Source of the DNA: DCFW01 sp963790715
GTDB taxonomy: Bacteria; Bacteroidota; Bacteroidia; Bacteroidales; Bacteroidaceae
Assembly: GCA_963790715.1 (NCBI GenBank)
Contig: CAWBPN010000016.1
Coordinates: 62,001-126,000, forward strand
DNA: 64,000 nt
Direction: 5' to 3'
Part shown: in pieces, positions 14,209 to 23,940 of the stretch
Layout: every line of letters starts with the position of its first letter
How positions within the stretch are numbered: the first letter of the stretch is position 1
The notes under the pieces: generated by a model
What the model was told of the DNA's origin: nothing
Seen by the model: the letters and a program-made list of their open reading frames with translations, nothing else
The model's database searches: none
Translations under genes and position numbers: made by a program

Positions 14209-16719
14209 ATGAAAGCATCATATATTATTTCTGCTATTTCATTACTACTCAGTGTGTTACCTGCAAATGCAGGCGAGTGGATACGTATCAACCAACTCGG
14301 TTATTTGCCGAAGTCGACTAAAGTGGCAGTGTTGATGAGTGATGAACCTGAGCAAGTCAATTCTTTTGAATTGATTGATGTTTTTACGGGGAAAGTAGCA
14401 TACACTTCTTCATCTGACAACATTAAAGCCACAGGTGCATTGGGACAAATGAAATCTACTTTTCGCTTGAACTTCAGCAATTTTACGCAAAATGGAACTT
14501 ATTATATAAAGGTTGGGGGAGCAACATCTCAATATTTCCCTATCAACGGAAATGTATACAACGGTACTGCCGACTACGTGCTGAACTATATGCGCGAACA
14601 ACAATGCGGTTATAATCCGGTTCTGAAAGACAGTTGCCACACGAAAGACGGATATATCATGTATCACCCTACCAAAACCGGACAATATATTGATGTACGC
14701 GGCGGCTGGCACGATGCATCTGATTGCATGAAATATGTCACCACTTCGGCAAACGCCATATACCAAATGATGTTTGCCTATCAACAAAATCCGGAGGCTT
14801 TCGGAGACTATTATCAGGCTAACGGTCAACCGGGCGCAAACGGCATACCTGACATCATCGACGAGATACATTGGGGCATGGATTGGTTGAACCGAATGAA
14901 TCCGCAAAGAGGAGAAATGTATCATCAAGTGGCTGACGACCGCGACCATATTGGCATGAGACTGCCTCACGACGACACTGCCAACTACGGATACGGACCA
15001 AATAACGGTCGTCCGGCGTACTTCTGCACAGGTAAGCCTCAGCAACGCGGTAAATTCATGAACACTACAACAGGTGTGGCAAACATCGCAGGTAAGTTCA
15101 CATCCGACTTTGCCTTAGGCTCGCAACTGCTAAAACCTTTTTATCCCGATTTTGCAAAGATAATTGGTGCAAAGGCTGCCGACGCATATCAGCAAGGCAT
15201 CGACCAACCAGGATATTGCCAAACGGTATCAGTGGCTTCTCCTTATATTTATGAAGAAACCAATTGGACTGACGACATGGAACTCGGGGCTATGGAACTG
15301 TACCATAAAACAGGTGAAGAGAAATATCTGCAACAAGCCTTAGAATACGGAAGAATGGAGCCGACGACTCCGTGGATGGGTGCCGATAGCGCGCGCCACT
15401 ATCAATGGTATCCTTTCATGAATATGGGGCACTATCAATTAGCTTGTTCAAACAATACCCGTGTATCGAAAGAATTTATCCGTAATTTGCGCGCAGGCAT
15501 TGAACGTACTTACGAAAAAGCAAAAGATACTCCTTTCTTATTTGGTATTCCCACTGTATGGTGCTCAAATAATCTGACTACGGCCATGCTGACTCAATGT
15601 ATTCTATACAGACAATTAACAGGCGACCGCACATACGAAGAAATGGAAGGCTCGCTTCGTGATTGGCTGTTCGGTTGCAATCCGTGGGGGACGAGCATGA
15701 TTATAGAATTGCCTTTAAGCGGAGAATACCCTCATCAACCTCATTCTTCATTGGTATACGAGAAAGTTGCAATACCCACAGGAGGATTAGTGGACGGTCC
15801 GGTGTACGCCACAATATTTCACAGTCTGAAAGGCGTAAACACGGAGGGAGGAAACAACTATGAAGAGTTCCAACCGGGAACAATGGTTTATCACGACAGC
15901 ATGCACGACTATTCCACCAACGAACCGACTATGGACGGAACGGCATCGCTTACTTTTCCGCTTTCAACTTATCAAAAAGAGGGTAGGGAACAGATTAATG
16001 CAGCAGAGGACAAAAACATTTATGACGAAGGTGGAATCGTTCGCACCGATAAGTCAAGAAAGAGAATATGCATAGTATTCACAGCAGCCGACAAGGCAGA
16101 TGGGGCGGAGACAATAATAAGCACACTGAAAAAGAACCGTATTCACGGCAGTTTCTTCTTCACTGGAGAGTTTTACGAAAAATTTCCAAATGTAATAAAA
16201 CAACTCGTTGCATACGGACATTATGTTGGCAGCCACAGCTACGGGCATTTGCTTTATTCACCTTGGGAGAAACGGGATTCTCTTTTGATTGACCGTGAAA
16301 CATTCGATAAAGATATGATGAAAAGCTATTCCCTTATGCGTCAATTCGGGATAGAGAAAAGCGATGTACCCTATTTCATACCGCCATACGAATATTATAA
16401 CCGCACCGTGGCATCATGGGCAAAACAGTTGGGACTTCAAATTATCAATTTTACTTCCGGAATAGGCAGCAATGCTGATTACACAACGCCGGATATGAAA
16501 AGCTATCGCAGCAGCAAAGACATTTTCAACCGCATACTGAGCTATGAGAAAAAAGACCCGCACGGACTTAACGGCACATTCTTGCTAATACATCTCGGAA
16601 CTGACGATAAAAGAACGGATAAATTCTATGCCTATTTACCAAAACTTATAAAGGTGTTGGAGAAAAAAGGCTATCAATTTGTTTCCGTAAAAGAAGCGTT
16701 AGGTTTAAATATGAAGTAA
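14209..16719 (+). CDS. Secreted GH9 glucanase fused to a degenerate NodB-type deacetylase domain
   Basis: 836 residues with a signal peptide (about 1-21, ending ANAG). An N-terminal immunoglobulin-like cellulase domain (about 22-105) is followed by the GH9 barrel (about 115-590). GH9 hallmarks are GGWHDASD near residue 167, where the Asp pair activates water, and NEPTMDGTA near 570 with the acid Glu. Residues 615-830 form a NodB (CE4) fold: the HSYGH motif (about 676-680) is kept, but the catalytic TFDDG strand is FTAAD, so deacetylation may be lost. It acts on plant beta-glucans outside the cytoplasm. It has no SusC/D partner in view. Confidence 0.85.
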   Translation: MKASYIISAISLLLSVLPANAGEWIRINQLGYLPKSTKVAVLMSDEPEQVNSFELIDVFTGKVAYTSSSDNIKATGALGQMKSTFRLNFSNFTQNGTYYIKVGGATSQYFPINGNVYNGTADYVLNYMREQQCGYNPVLKDSCHTKDGYIMYHPTKTGQYIDVRGGWHDASDCMKYVTTSANAIYQMMFAYQQNPEAFGDYYQANGQPGANGIPDIIDEIHWGMDWLNRMNPQRGEMYHQVADDRDHIGMRLPHDDTANYGYGPNNGRPAYFCTGKPQQRGKFMNTTTGVANIAGKFTSDFALGSQLLKPFYPDFAKIIGAKAADAYQQGIDQPGYCQTVSVASPYIYEETNWTDDMELGAMELYHKTGEEKYLQQALEYGRMEPTTPWMGADSARHYQWYPFMNMGHYQLACSNNTRVSKEFIRNLRAGIERTYEKAKDTPFLFGIPTVWCSNNLTTAMLTQCILYRQLTGDRTYEEMEGSLRDWLFGCNPWGTSMIIELPLSGEYPHQPHSSLVYEKVAIPTGGLVDGPVYATIFHSLKGVNTEGGNNYEEFQPGTMVYHDSMHDYSTNEPTMDGTASLTFPLSTYQKEGREQINAAEDKNIYDEGGIVRTDKSRKRICIVFTAADKADGAETIISTLKKNRIHGSFFFTGEFYEKFPNVIKQLVAYGHYVGSHSYGHLLYSPWEKRDSLLIDRETFDKDMMKSYSLMRQFGIEKSDVPYFIPPYEYYNRTVASWAKQLGLQIINFTSGIGSNADYTTPDMKSYRSSKDIFNRILSYEKKDPHGLNGTFLLIHLGTDDKRTDKFYAYLPKLIKVLEKKGYQFVSVKEALGLNMK

Positions 16720-16815
16720 CACAAACAAAAAATAACTGTCAATAAATAAAAGGTTTATCCATTGTTCTAATGTCCTTAACAGGTCATTGGCAGAAAGTCA
16801 TGTACTTTGCCGAAA

Positions 16816-16849
16816 TGTTCAATTCACTGTTTGTTTTGTTCAATACACT
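16816..16849 (+). promoter_or_regulatory. Tandem 13-bp direct repeats, likely LytTR regulator site
   Basis: TGTTCAATTCACT (16816-16828) and TGTTCAATACACT (16837-16849) differ at one base and have a 21-bp period, placing them on one face of the helix. LytTR-domain regulators bind two imperfect direct repeats with this spacing. The sites lie 34 bp upstream of the -7 box of the efflux operon that ends with a LytTR gene. Confidence 0.6.
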
Positions 16850-16882
16850 ATAATCCGACCGGTTCATGAAACTGTCACATAT

Positions 16883-16890
16883 TACTTTTG
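16883..16890 (+). promoter_or_regulatory. -7 box TACTTTTG of the emrAB-tolC operon
   Basis: It matches TAnnTTTG, 43 bp before the adaptor gene. The weak -33 region fits a promoter that needs an activator bound at the tandem repeats. Confidence 0.5.
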
Positions 16891-16932
16891 TTTCGGTAAT
16901 GATTAAGTATAACGAATAAAACAAAGAGTAAA

Positions 16933-18018
16933 ATGGAAACAAAGAACAGTCGGAAAAAGTCAAATACGACACTTATCGCGTTGGGTATATTAGCGCTTGC
17001 AATAGTCTTTATCGGAGGCTATTACTATGTGAAAAATTCAAATTACGAAACTACGAACGATGCTCAAATAGACGGAAATATCGAATCGGTAAAATCAAGT
17101 GTGGCCGGCTATATTGATGAAATTCGCTTCGAAGATAATCAATTAGTGCAAAAAGGCGATACACTAGTTGTTTTGAATACCGATGAATTATCGGAAAAAG
17201 TAAAAATTGCCGAAGCGGAACTGGAAAATGCCAAAGCAAACCTGAATGCCTCACAATTCAAATCGCTTGCCAATCAACAAAAAATCCAAACTTATGAAAG
17301 TGATGTAAGGTCAAACCAACAGTCAATAATTGCTGCCAAAGCGAACTATGAAAAGGCTCAAAAGAATTTCGACAGGGTTGAAAAGTTACTTGAAATAAAA
17401 GGAGCAACCCAACAACAACTTGAAGACGCCACCAATCAACTACAGGTTTCCAAGGCCGATTATCAACGTGCTATGAATACTCAGAAATCTTCAATATCCA
17501 CTATGAGGTCACAGAAAACCAACGTTAAGTCGGAAGATGCACAAGTTTTAGTTTCGCAAACACTCATCAAACAAAAAGAAGCCGAATTGGAGTTGGCAAA
17601 ACAAGATTTGAAACATGCTTACATCGTTGCACCCTTTAGCGGCATAACTACCAAACGTACAATACAGGAAGGACAATACCTATCGGTCAGCCAAACATTA
17701 TGCGCCCTTATAAGCAATCATGATGTATGGGTAACGGCAAATTTCAAGGAAAATCAATTGAAGAAAATACAAATCGGGCAGGAAACAGAAATATCAATTG
17801 ATGCCTTGTCGGGCACTAGTTTTCATGGGATTGTTGCTTCTTTTGCCGGAGCAACCGGTGCTAAATTTTCCCTTATTCCACCTGATAATGCCACCGGAAA
17901 CTTCACAAAAATAGTACAACGGGTACCGGTAAAAATCAGATTTAAAGAAATCATTCCTGCGGTAAAAGACAAATTATTTCCGGGTATGAGTGTGTATGTA
18001 CGCGTTAATACAAAATGA
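16933..18018 (+). CDS. emrA: EmrA/HlyD-family membrane fusion protein
   Basis: 361 residues: one N-terminal membrane anchor (about 13-33), a biotinyl-lipoyl-like half motif (GYIDEIRFEDNQLVQKGDTL, about 56-75), a long alpha-helical coiled-coil hairpin (about 95-215) and a beta-barrel domain. It would span the periplasm and link the MFS pump to the TolC channel. Its stop overlaps the emrB start (ATGA). It is the first gene of a five-gene cluster. Confidence 0.88.
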   Translation: METKNSRKKSNTTLIALGILALAIVFIGGYYYVKNSNYETTNDAQIDGNIESVKSSVAGYIDEIRFEDNQLVQKGDTLVVLNTDELSEKVKIAEAELENAKANLNASQFKSLANQQKIQTYESDVRSNQQSIIAAKANYEKAQKNFDRVEKLLEIKGATQQQLEDATNQLQVSKADYQRAMNTQKSSISTMRSQKTNVKSEDAQVLVSQTLIKQKEAELELAKQDLKHAYIVAPFSGITTKRTIQEGQYLSVSQTLCALISNHDVWVTANFKENQLKKIQIGQETEISIDALSGTSFHGIVASFAGATGAKFSLIPPDNATGNFTKIVQRVPVKIRFKEIIPAVKDKLFPGMSVYVRVNTK

Positions 18019-19583
18019 CAATGACAACTACAATTCAACAAAATAAAAAGGCATCAGGTGCTGACAAATGGATTCTAATAGGAACCGTTCTTGCTTGTGC
18101 CATTATGGAGATGATAGACTCCACTGCTGTAGGAGTGGCAAGGGCGGATATGATGGGAAGCCTTGGAGCAACTTCTATAGAAATAGCATGGGTGGTTACC
18201 GCTTACGCCTTAGGCAATGTGATTACCATACCGCTTTCTGCAATGTTATCATCTATTTTCGGACGAAAATTATACTTTACCGTATCGGTCGTCATTTTTA
18301 CTTTTACATCCTTGATGTGTGGTTTATCCACCGGATTATGGGTAATTACAGGCTGGCGTTTTATTCAGGGTTTGGCTGGCGGAGCATTGTTATCAACTGC
18401 CCAAAGCATTATTGGTGATGCTTTCCCTCCCGAAGATATTGCCATGGCTACAGCCATCTTTGGAATGGGACTAATGCTCGGTCCCGCTATCGGACCTGTT
18501 ATAGCCGGATATATTACGGAAAGCATTTCGTGGAATTGGATATTCTTCATCAATGTTCCGATTGGCGTTATCGGCTCTTTGCTTTGCTGGAAATATGTAC
18601 CTGATTTGGATTCAGCTAAAAGACCTGATAAAATTGACTGGTTAGGCATTGTATTTATGATTATCGGTTTATGTTCTCTCCAATATTTTTTAGAAGAAGG
18701 GATGGACAAAGACTGGTTTAACAGTAGCGAAATGACCGTGTCTTTTATTCTGGCTGTGTTGGGAATTGCCGCATTTATATGGAGGGAATTAAGCATAGAC
18801 AACCCTGCTGTTAACATCAAGTTATACAAAAATCGCAATTTAGCTATCGGGCATTTTATGAACGTAGTCCTAGGTATGTTGATAATAGGACTCAGTTTCA
18901 TTTTTCCTCTTTTTGTACAGATAACACTTGGGTGGTCACCTCTAAGACAAGGAATATTCTTTATATTTCCAGCGTTGGCAAGTATTGTTGCCATGTATGC
19001 CGAATCAAAATTTATATTAAAAAGATTGGGGTATCATGTATCTGCCATACTCGGACTTATCTTTTTTGTAATATTCCTCTTTATGTTAGGATGTTCCTCG
19101 CCGGATTCAAGTGAGAGAACATTTTTTTTACCGTATGTCATCAATTCTTTTGGAAAAGCCTTGATAATGGTTCCATTAATGTCAATGGCTTTGGTAGGAC
19201 TTCGCGGACAGGATTTGGCTCAGGCCACAGGTTTATCCAATATTATGCGCCAGTTGGGAGCAGCTATCGGCATTGCTTTGGTAAACATTTTTGTTGAACA
19301 CCAAAACGCATTTGTAAGCAACAGTATGATAACCCATATCAGCGAGTATAACAACGTAGCAACCGACCGTATAGCAAGTTATCAATCTATGTTTGAATCA
19401 TTGGGATATGCATCAAATGATGCCTTGTCAGTAACTTATCAGCTTATAAACAAAACATTGAATACCCAAATGCAGATAGTAAGTTATGATAACATTTACA
19501 TGGCTCTCAGTGCTTTATTGTTATTGTGTATCCCATTAATATTTATGATTCAATCCCCTAAAAGCATTAAAAAAGCAAATTAA
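18015..19583 (+). CDS. emrB: EmrB/QacA-type MFS efflux pump (DHA2 family)
   Basis: 522 residues with about 14 hydrophobic segments. DHA2 features are an acidic residue in MEMIDSTAVGVARADM (helix 1, about 33-48), the WVVTAYALGNVI segment and the antiporter motif C-like GPAIGPVIAGY (about 157-167). It expels drugs or other amphiphiles using the proton gradient through the emrA-TolC path. It overlaps emrA by 4 bp and is followed 30 bp later by the tolC-like gene. Confidence 0.9.
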   Translation: MTMTTTIQQNKKASGADKWILIGTVLACAIMEMIDSTAVGVARADMMGSLGATSIEIAWVVTAYALGNVITIPLSAMLSSIFGRKLYFTVSVVIFTFTSLMCGLSTGLWVITGWRFIQGLAGGALLSTAQSIIGDAFPPEDIAMATAIFGMGLMLGPAIGPVIAGYITESISWNWIFFINVPIGVIGSLLCWKYVPDLDSAKRPDKIDWLGIVFMIIGLCSLQYFLEEGMDKDWFNSSEMTVSFILAVLGIAAFIWRELSIDNPAVNIKLYKNRNLAIGHFMNVVLGMLIIGLSFIFPLFVQITLGWSPLRQGIFFIFPALASIVAMYAESKFILKRLGYHVSAILGLIFFVIFLFMLGCSSPDSSERTFFLPYVINSFGKALIMVPLMSMALVGLRGQDLAQATGLSNIMRQLGAAIGIALVNIFVEHQNAFVSNSMITHISEYNNVATDRIASYQSMFESLGYASNDALSVTYQLINKTLNTQMQIVSYDNIYMALSALLLLCIPLIFMIQSPKSIKKAN

Positions 19584-19613
19584 AAATCAAATTCCATTTT
19601 AAATATACTGAAT

Positions 19614-20966
19614 ATGAAAAATCTTATTTACATCGCTATATCATTACTTTTTGCAGCACCTTTGGCAAAAGCTCAAAACACACTCAGTGTTTCATTAAAC
19701 GACGCCATTCAATTGGGTTGGCAATACCGGCATGACTTAAAAGCCGACAGTCTGAATGTACTCATTTCCAACAGTACCATTCAACAAACAAAGAAAAATC
19801 TTTTTCCGGACGTGTCTTTAAGCGGTAATGTTACTTATTACAATGACGTTACACAAACCTTTGTTCCTGCCGGCATGTTGGGTAACAGCCAACCGGAGAA
19901 AGTTTCATTAAGCGCTAAAAACAACACGTCTTTTTCATTGGATGCAAATTATACTCTTTACAAACCGGGATTATATACCGATATAAAAATTGCCGAAAAC
20001 GATTACGCTTTATCGAAAGAGAAAAATATACAAAAAAAAATAGAAATAAAGCAGGAAATAATGCAAGCATATTACGAAATGATGCTCAAAAAAATTCAAT
20101 ATAAAATTGCACGTGAAGAGGAAGGGAGGTACCGTTCTTATTTCAATTTAATAAAAGGGAAATTCAAAAACGGTGCTGTAATAGAGAATGAATTAAAGCA
20201 AGCCGAGCTTGATTATACCAATGCAAAGCTGAATACTCAAAAACAAAAACAGGATTATGAGTTAAGCTGTTACAATCTAAGATACAGCATCAACATTCCG
20301 GAGAGCAAAGCGGTTTGTTTTACTGATTCAATAGAGACGGTACAGAATGAAGACTTTAATTTGAAGGAGGAAAGCTCTATATCTGAGCGGACGGAATACA
20401 AGCAATTGGAAATTGAACAAAACGGCTATCGGTTACAACTGACAAAGGCAAAAGAGAATTATTTGCCGACTGTATCATTATCTGCCGGTTACTCACAGTA
20501 TTTCCAATATAAGAACTTTAATTATAGCAATAATTTTTATTGGTATCCCGTTGATTACGTTGGAATCAAGGTATCTATCCCTATTATGCAGTCTGTCAAA
20601 AATAAAGAATCGGTTCGTCAGAATAAATATAAAATGGAACAAAATGAGGAATCGATTCATCAGCTTACCAATGATATTCAGAATGAAAGAGGTAACGCCT
20701 TTATTAAACTGAATAATTCTGATTTGAACCTGCAAACGACAAAAAAAAATTATCAACTTTCAGAAGAAGTGTTCAACACACAAAAGCAGCAATATGAATT
20801 AGGAAGCTTCCAATACATTGATTTATTGAATACTGAAAAATCCATTCACGATGCACAACAGAATTATGTTTCTGCCATTTACGATTTGCTAATCGCAAAA
20901 TTAAATTACGAAAAAGCTGTTGGAGAATTTGTAATAAGTATTATTTTTAACTATATATTCTGCTAA
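19614..20966 (+). CDS. TolC-family outer-membrane efflux channel
   Basis: 450 residues with a signal peptide (about 1-20, ending AKAQ) and the two repeated coiled-coil halves of outer-membrane efflux proteins. Typical segments are LSLNDAI-like at the start and LGSFQYIDLLNTEKS near residue 398. The C-terminus ends in an unusual hydrophobic tail (IISIIF-like, last 15 residues). It is the outer exit duct for the EmrAB pump encoded just upstream. Confidence 0.88.
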   Translation: MKNLIYIAISLLFAAPLAKAQNTLSVSLNDAIQLGWQYRHDLKADSLNVLISNSTIQQTKKNLFPDVSLSGNVTYYNDVTQTFVPAGMLGNSQPEKVSLSAKNNTSFSLDANYTLYKPGLYTDIKIAENDYALSKEKNIQKKIEIKQEIMQAYYEMMLKKIQYKIAREEEGRYRSYFNLIKGKFKNGAVIENELKQAELDYTNAKLNTQKQKQDYELSCYNLRYSINIPESKAVCFTDSIETVQNEDFNLKEESSISERTEYKQLEIEQNGYRLQLTKAKENYLPTVSLSAGYSQYFQYKNFNYSNNFYWYPVDYVGIKVSIPIMQSVKNKESVRQNKYKMEQNEESIHQLTNDIQNERGNAFIKLNNSDLNLQTTKKNYQLSEEVFNTQKQQYELGSFQYIDLLNTEKSIHDAQQNYVSAIYDLLIAKLNYEKAVGEFVISIIFNYIFC

Positions 20967-21010
20967 CAGGATATTATATTTTTTATTTTTGAAATCTAAA
21001 ACAGTAATAT

Positions 21011-21982
21011 ATGAAGTTGGCTAATCTTTCAGAAAAGCAGTGGAATAATATACGTGCAATATCTTTATCCATTCTGTTATCTATTTTTATGATAAGGGTG
21101 TCATTTGAGCCTATTTTACTATACGAATGGGTGCTAATGTCACTGACTTTATATGCTATTTGGCAAGTAAATTATAAATTTTCAAATATATGGAATAAAT
21201 CAAATTTAATTATAACTATATGCTTAATAACTGCCATTGTTATCATTTCATATTTGCTTTTTGCCATTACAGTTTTTCATGATACCACACATATCAGATG
21301 GCATTTAATTATTCAAATAATAATTGCATGGATGTTTTTCCGAGTTATTCAATTCGGGGTAAGTGCAAGCGAAGATCGTACTAAACTACAAATTGAGAAA
21401 CAACAGATGGCTACCGAAAACTATCGCGTACAATTGCAGGAATTGAGAACAAAAGTAGACCCTCATTTCTTATTCAATTCATTAAATACACTAAGGGTAA
21501 TGATACGCAATGGACACAAAGATTCTGAAAAATTCGTTATGAGCTTATCTGAGTTTTACCGGCAAACATTAAAATATAATGAATCACCTACTGTTACCGT
21601 GTCACAAGAAATGGAGGTAATGAATTCATATTTGTTTCTAATGGAAGCCAGAAATAGCGGAGGAATGGATGTGGAAATTAATGTTGATGAAAAATCAATG
21701 CAATATAAAGTACCTACGCTAAGCTTGCAAATACTGTTGGAAAACTGTTTTAAACACAACAGGATGTCGGCAACAAACCCTCTGCACATATCCATTTATA
21801 CTGCTGAAAACGAATATATTTGCGTAAAAAATAATATACAACCTAAAATTACACAGACAACTCCTTCGGGATACGGATTAAAAAATATTCACCAAAGGTA
21901 TGAGCTGCTTGGTATAATCGATAATTCCATTGTAATAAACAAAAACGAAGAATCATTTGAAGTTAAATTAAAATTGATATAA
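21011..21982 (+). CDS. LytS-type sensor histidine kinase
   Basis: 323 residues. About four membrane segments (20-125) are followed by a short coiled linker and the His_kinase domain with the phospho-acceptor in DPHFLFNSLNTLR (about 153-165). The ATP-binding part has LLENCFKHN and SGYGLKNIHQRYELL. It has no large extracellular domain, so a signal in or near the membrane is likely. It partners with the LytTR regulator 2 bp downstream and is encoded with the pump it presumably controls. Confidence 0.88.
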   Translation: MKLANLSEKQWNNIRAISLSILLSIFMIRVSFEPILLYEWVLMSLTLYAIWQVNYKFSNIWNKSNLIITICLITAIVIISYLLFAITVFHDTTHIRWHLIIQIIIAWMFFRVIQFGVSASEDRTKLQIEKQQMATENYRVQLQELRTKVDPHFLFNSLNTLRVMIRNGHKDSEKFVMSLSEFYRQTLKYNESPTVTVSQEMEVMNSYLFLMEARNSGGMDVEINVDEKSMQYKVPTLSLQILLENCFKHNRMSATNPLHISIYTAENEYICVKNNIQPKITQTTPSGYGLKNIHQRYELLGIIDNSIVINKNEESFEVKLKLI

Positions 21983-21984
21983 GT

Positions 21985-22737
21985 ATGAATGTATTGATTG
22001 TTGAAGATGAGAAGTTTACAGCCGAACTACTGAAAGAATTCATTGAAAAGGATTCCGATTTCTTTGTCACCAATATATTGGGGTCAATTGTAGATACGGT
22101 GAGTTTTCTCAGTAAGCATCAAAATAACTTAGACCTTATCTTCATGGATATTCAACTTGAAGACGGGTATTGCTTTGAAATATTCAAGCATATAGATATA
22201 ACAGTACCTGTAATATTTTGTACCGCCTATGACGAATATACATTGAATGCCATTAAAAATAACGGCATCGAATATATTCTCAAACCGTTTCAGGAAAAAG
22301 AAATTGCTGACGCTTTACAGAAATTTAAAAAGTTTGTCGGACATATACAGAATAAGGGTATCAGCTCACTTATCATGCCAGCGCAAACACATTCATATCA
22401 AGAAAGTTTTCTAACTCAGATACGCGAAAAATCAATTGTTATTTACACTAAAGATGTAGCCGTATTCTATATCGAGAATGAAATTGTTTATATGTTGACT
22501 TTCAATGGCAGCAAATATCCATTATTTAAAAACATGGGATATGTTGAAGAAGCATGTAATCATCAATTATTTTTCAGGATTAACCGCCAAATGATTGTAA
22601 ATAGAAATGCCGTTGTTTCCATACAGCCATACTTCAACAGAAAAGCATTCATACAAATTAAAATATCTCTCACCGAAAAACCTGTTGTAAGCCGATTAAA
22701 GGTTCCTGCCTTTAAAAAATGGCTTGAAACAGGTTGA
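21985..22737 (+). CDS. LytTR-family response regulator
   Basis: 250 residues. The receiver domain (about 1-125) has the acidic pocket VEDEK and the phospho-Asp in IFMDIQLEDG (about residue 51), and the switch Lys in YILKPFQ. The LytTR DNA-binding domain fills about 145-250, with FFRINRQMIVNRNAV as its signature. It likely acts on the tandem 13-bp repeats at 16816-16849, a proposal based on spacing only. Confidence 0.88.
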   Translation: MNVLIVEDEKFTAELLKEFIEKDSDFFVTNILGSIVDTVSFLSKHQNNLDLIFMDIQLEDGYCFEIFKHIDITVPVIFCTAYDEYTLNAIKNNGIEYILKPFQEKEIADALQKFKKFVGHIQNKGISSLIMPAQTHSYQESFLTQIREKSIVIYTKDVAVFYIENEIVYMLTFNGSKYPLFKNMGYVEEACNHQLFFRINRQMIVNRNAVVSIQPYFNRKAFIQIKISLTEKPVVSRLKVPAFKKWLETG

Positions 22738-22874
22738 CAATACTGTTAGATGAATTATTAAAACATTAATGAAACTATAAACAAAACTTATTATTTATAC
22801 GAATAATAAAAAAGATTTAAGAATTTACTACAAATAATTCCCTTAATCAAATGTTATACTTCAAAATAAAAGCA

Positions 22875-22882
22875 TATCTTTG
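22875..22882 (+). promoter_or_regulatory. -7 box TATCTTTG of the lactate dehydrogenase gene
   Basis: It matches TAnnTTTG. The transcript would start near 22890, which supports the ATG at 22921 over the one at 22885. Confidence 0.55.
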
Positions 22883-22920
22883 TTGTGTTAGCAGAAATAA
22901 ACCAATTTAATTACAATGTT

Positions 22921-23844
22921 ATGAAAAAAAATAAAGTTACTATTTATGGAGCAGGCATGGTAGGCAGTACTGCAGCCTATAGCCTGATTGCCTCGGGAGC
23001 GGTAGAGGAAATCGCATTAATTGATATCAACAATAAATTGTGCCAATCTCAGGTAATGGATTTGCAACATTCAGTTCCTTTTTGGGGATACACTAAAGTA
23101 AAAGTCGGTACGAGCGCTGACGTAGAGGATAGTCAAATTGTTGTAATTACTTGCGGTTCAGCACAAAGATTGGGTGAGACACGTATTGATTTACTCAAAA
23201 AAAACGCTTCTATCATTAAAGGTTTGATGTCGGATATTTTCAAATATAATTCCGATATTATCGTAATTATGGTTACCAATCCTGTAGATATACTTACAAA
23301 TATAGCCATCAAAATGTTCCCTGATAAAAAGAATCAGATATTCGGTTCGGGAACAGTTCTTGATACGGCACGTTTCCGCTTCTTGCTAGGAGAAAAGACA
23401 GAAGTAAATCCCACAAGCTTGCATGCATACATAGTTGGAGAACATGGCGACAGTGAAGTACCGCTGTGGAGTACGGCAATGGTGGGAAATACGCCACTCG
23501 ACCAATTTCATAAATTATCGCCGGAAGAGAAGGATACAATATTCAATGAAGCAAAAAATGCTGCATACGCCATTATTGAAGGTAAACAATCGACATATTA
23601 CGCTGTAGCAGCCGGTATTGTTTCATTGGTTAACTCTGTTTTATACAACAAAAAAACGGTTTTTACCGTTTCTCATCAATTGAACGGTTTACTCGGCATT
23701 AAAGGAGTATGTTTGAGTCTTCCACGAGTAGTAGGTGCAAATGGAATACTAAGAGATATAGAAATAGCAATCTCACCTGAGGAAAAGGCAGCCATTCAAC
23801 AGTCTGCAAACAATTTAGCCCAGGCAGAAAGTACTTTGCTATAA
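22921..23844 (+). CDS. ldh: L-lactate dehydrogenase
   Basis: 307 residues. The Rossmann start KVTIYGAGMVGSTAAY (5-20) is an NAD site. The substrate loop reads GSAQRLGETR: Gln rather than Arg at the specificity position points to pyruvate/lactate rather than malate. The catalytic His lies in VGEHGDSE (about 177-184), with an Arg in DTARFRFLL. It reduces pyruvate to L-lactate while regenerating NAD+ during fermentation. A longer start at 22885 would lie upstream of the transcript. It is monocistronic. Confidence 0.9.
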   Translation: MKKNKVTIYGAGMVGSTAAYSLIASGAVEEIALIDINNKLCQSQVMDLQHSVPFWGYTKVKVGTSADVEDSQIVVITCGSAQRLGETRIDLLKKNASIIKGLMSDIFKYNSDIIVIMVTNPVDILTNIAIKMFPDKKNQIFGSGTVLDTARFRFLLGEKTEVNPTSLHAYIVGEHGDSEVPLWSTAMVGNTPLDQFHKLSPEEKDTIFNEAKNAAYAIIEGKQSTYYAVAAGIVSLVNSVLYNKKTVFTVSHQLNGLLGIKGVCLSLPRVVGANGILRDIEIAISPEEKAAIQQSANNLAQAESTLL

Positions 23845-23918
23845 GAGCGTGATAATTAGTTTCCAAAATATATATGATAATGTTTCTACTATCCAACAAA
23901 TAGTAAAAACATTATTTT

Positions 23919-23926
23919 TATCTTTG
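23919..23926 (+). promoter_or_regulatory. -7 box TATCTTTG of crcB
   Basis: It matches TAnnTTTG only 14 bp before the crcB ATG, so the transcript has almost no leader. That leaves no room for a fluoride riboswitch. Confidence 0.55.
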
Positions 23927-23940
23927 CAAACAAAAGCACT

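Noticed and set aside
23845..23940. Fluoride riboswitch before crcB
   Set aside because: The -7 box lies 14 bp before the start codon, leaving no room for an RNA aptamer.
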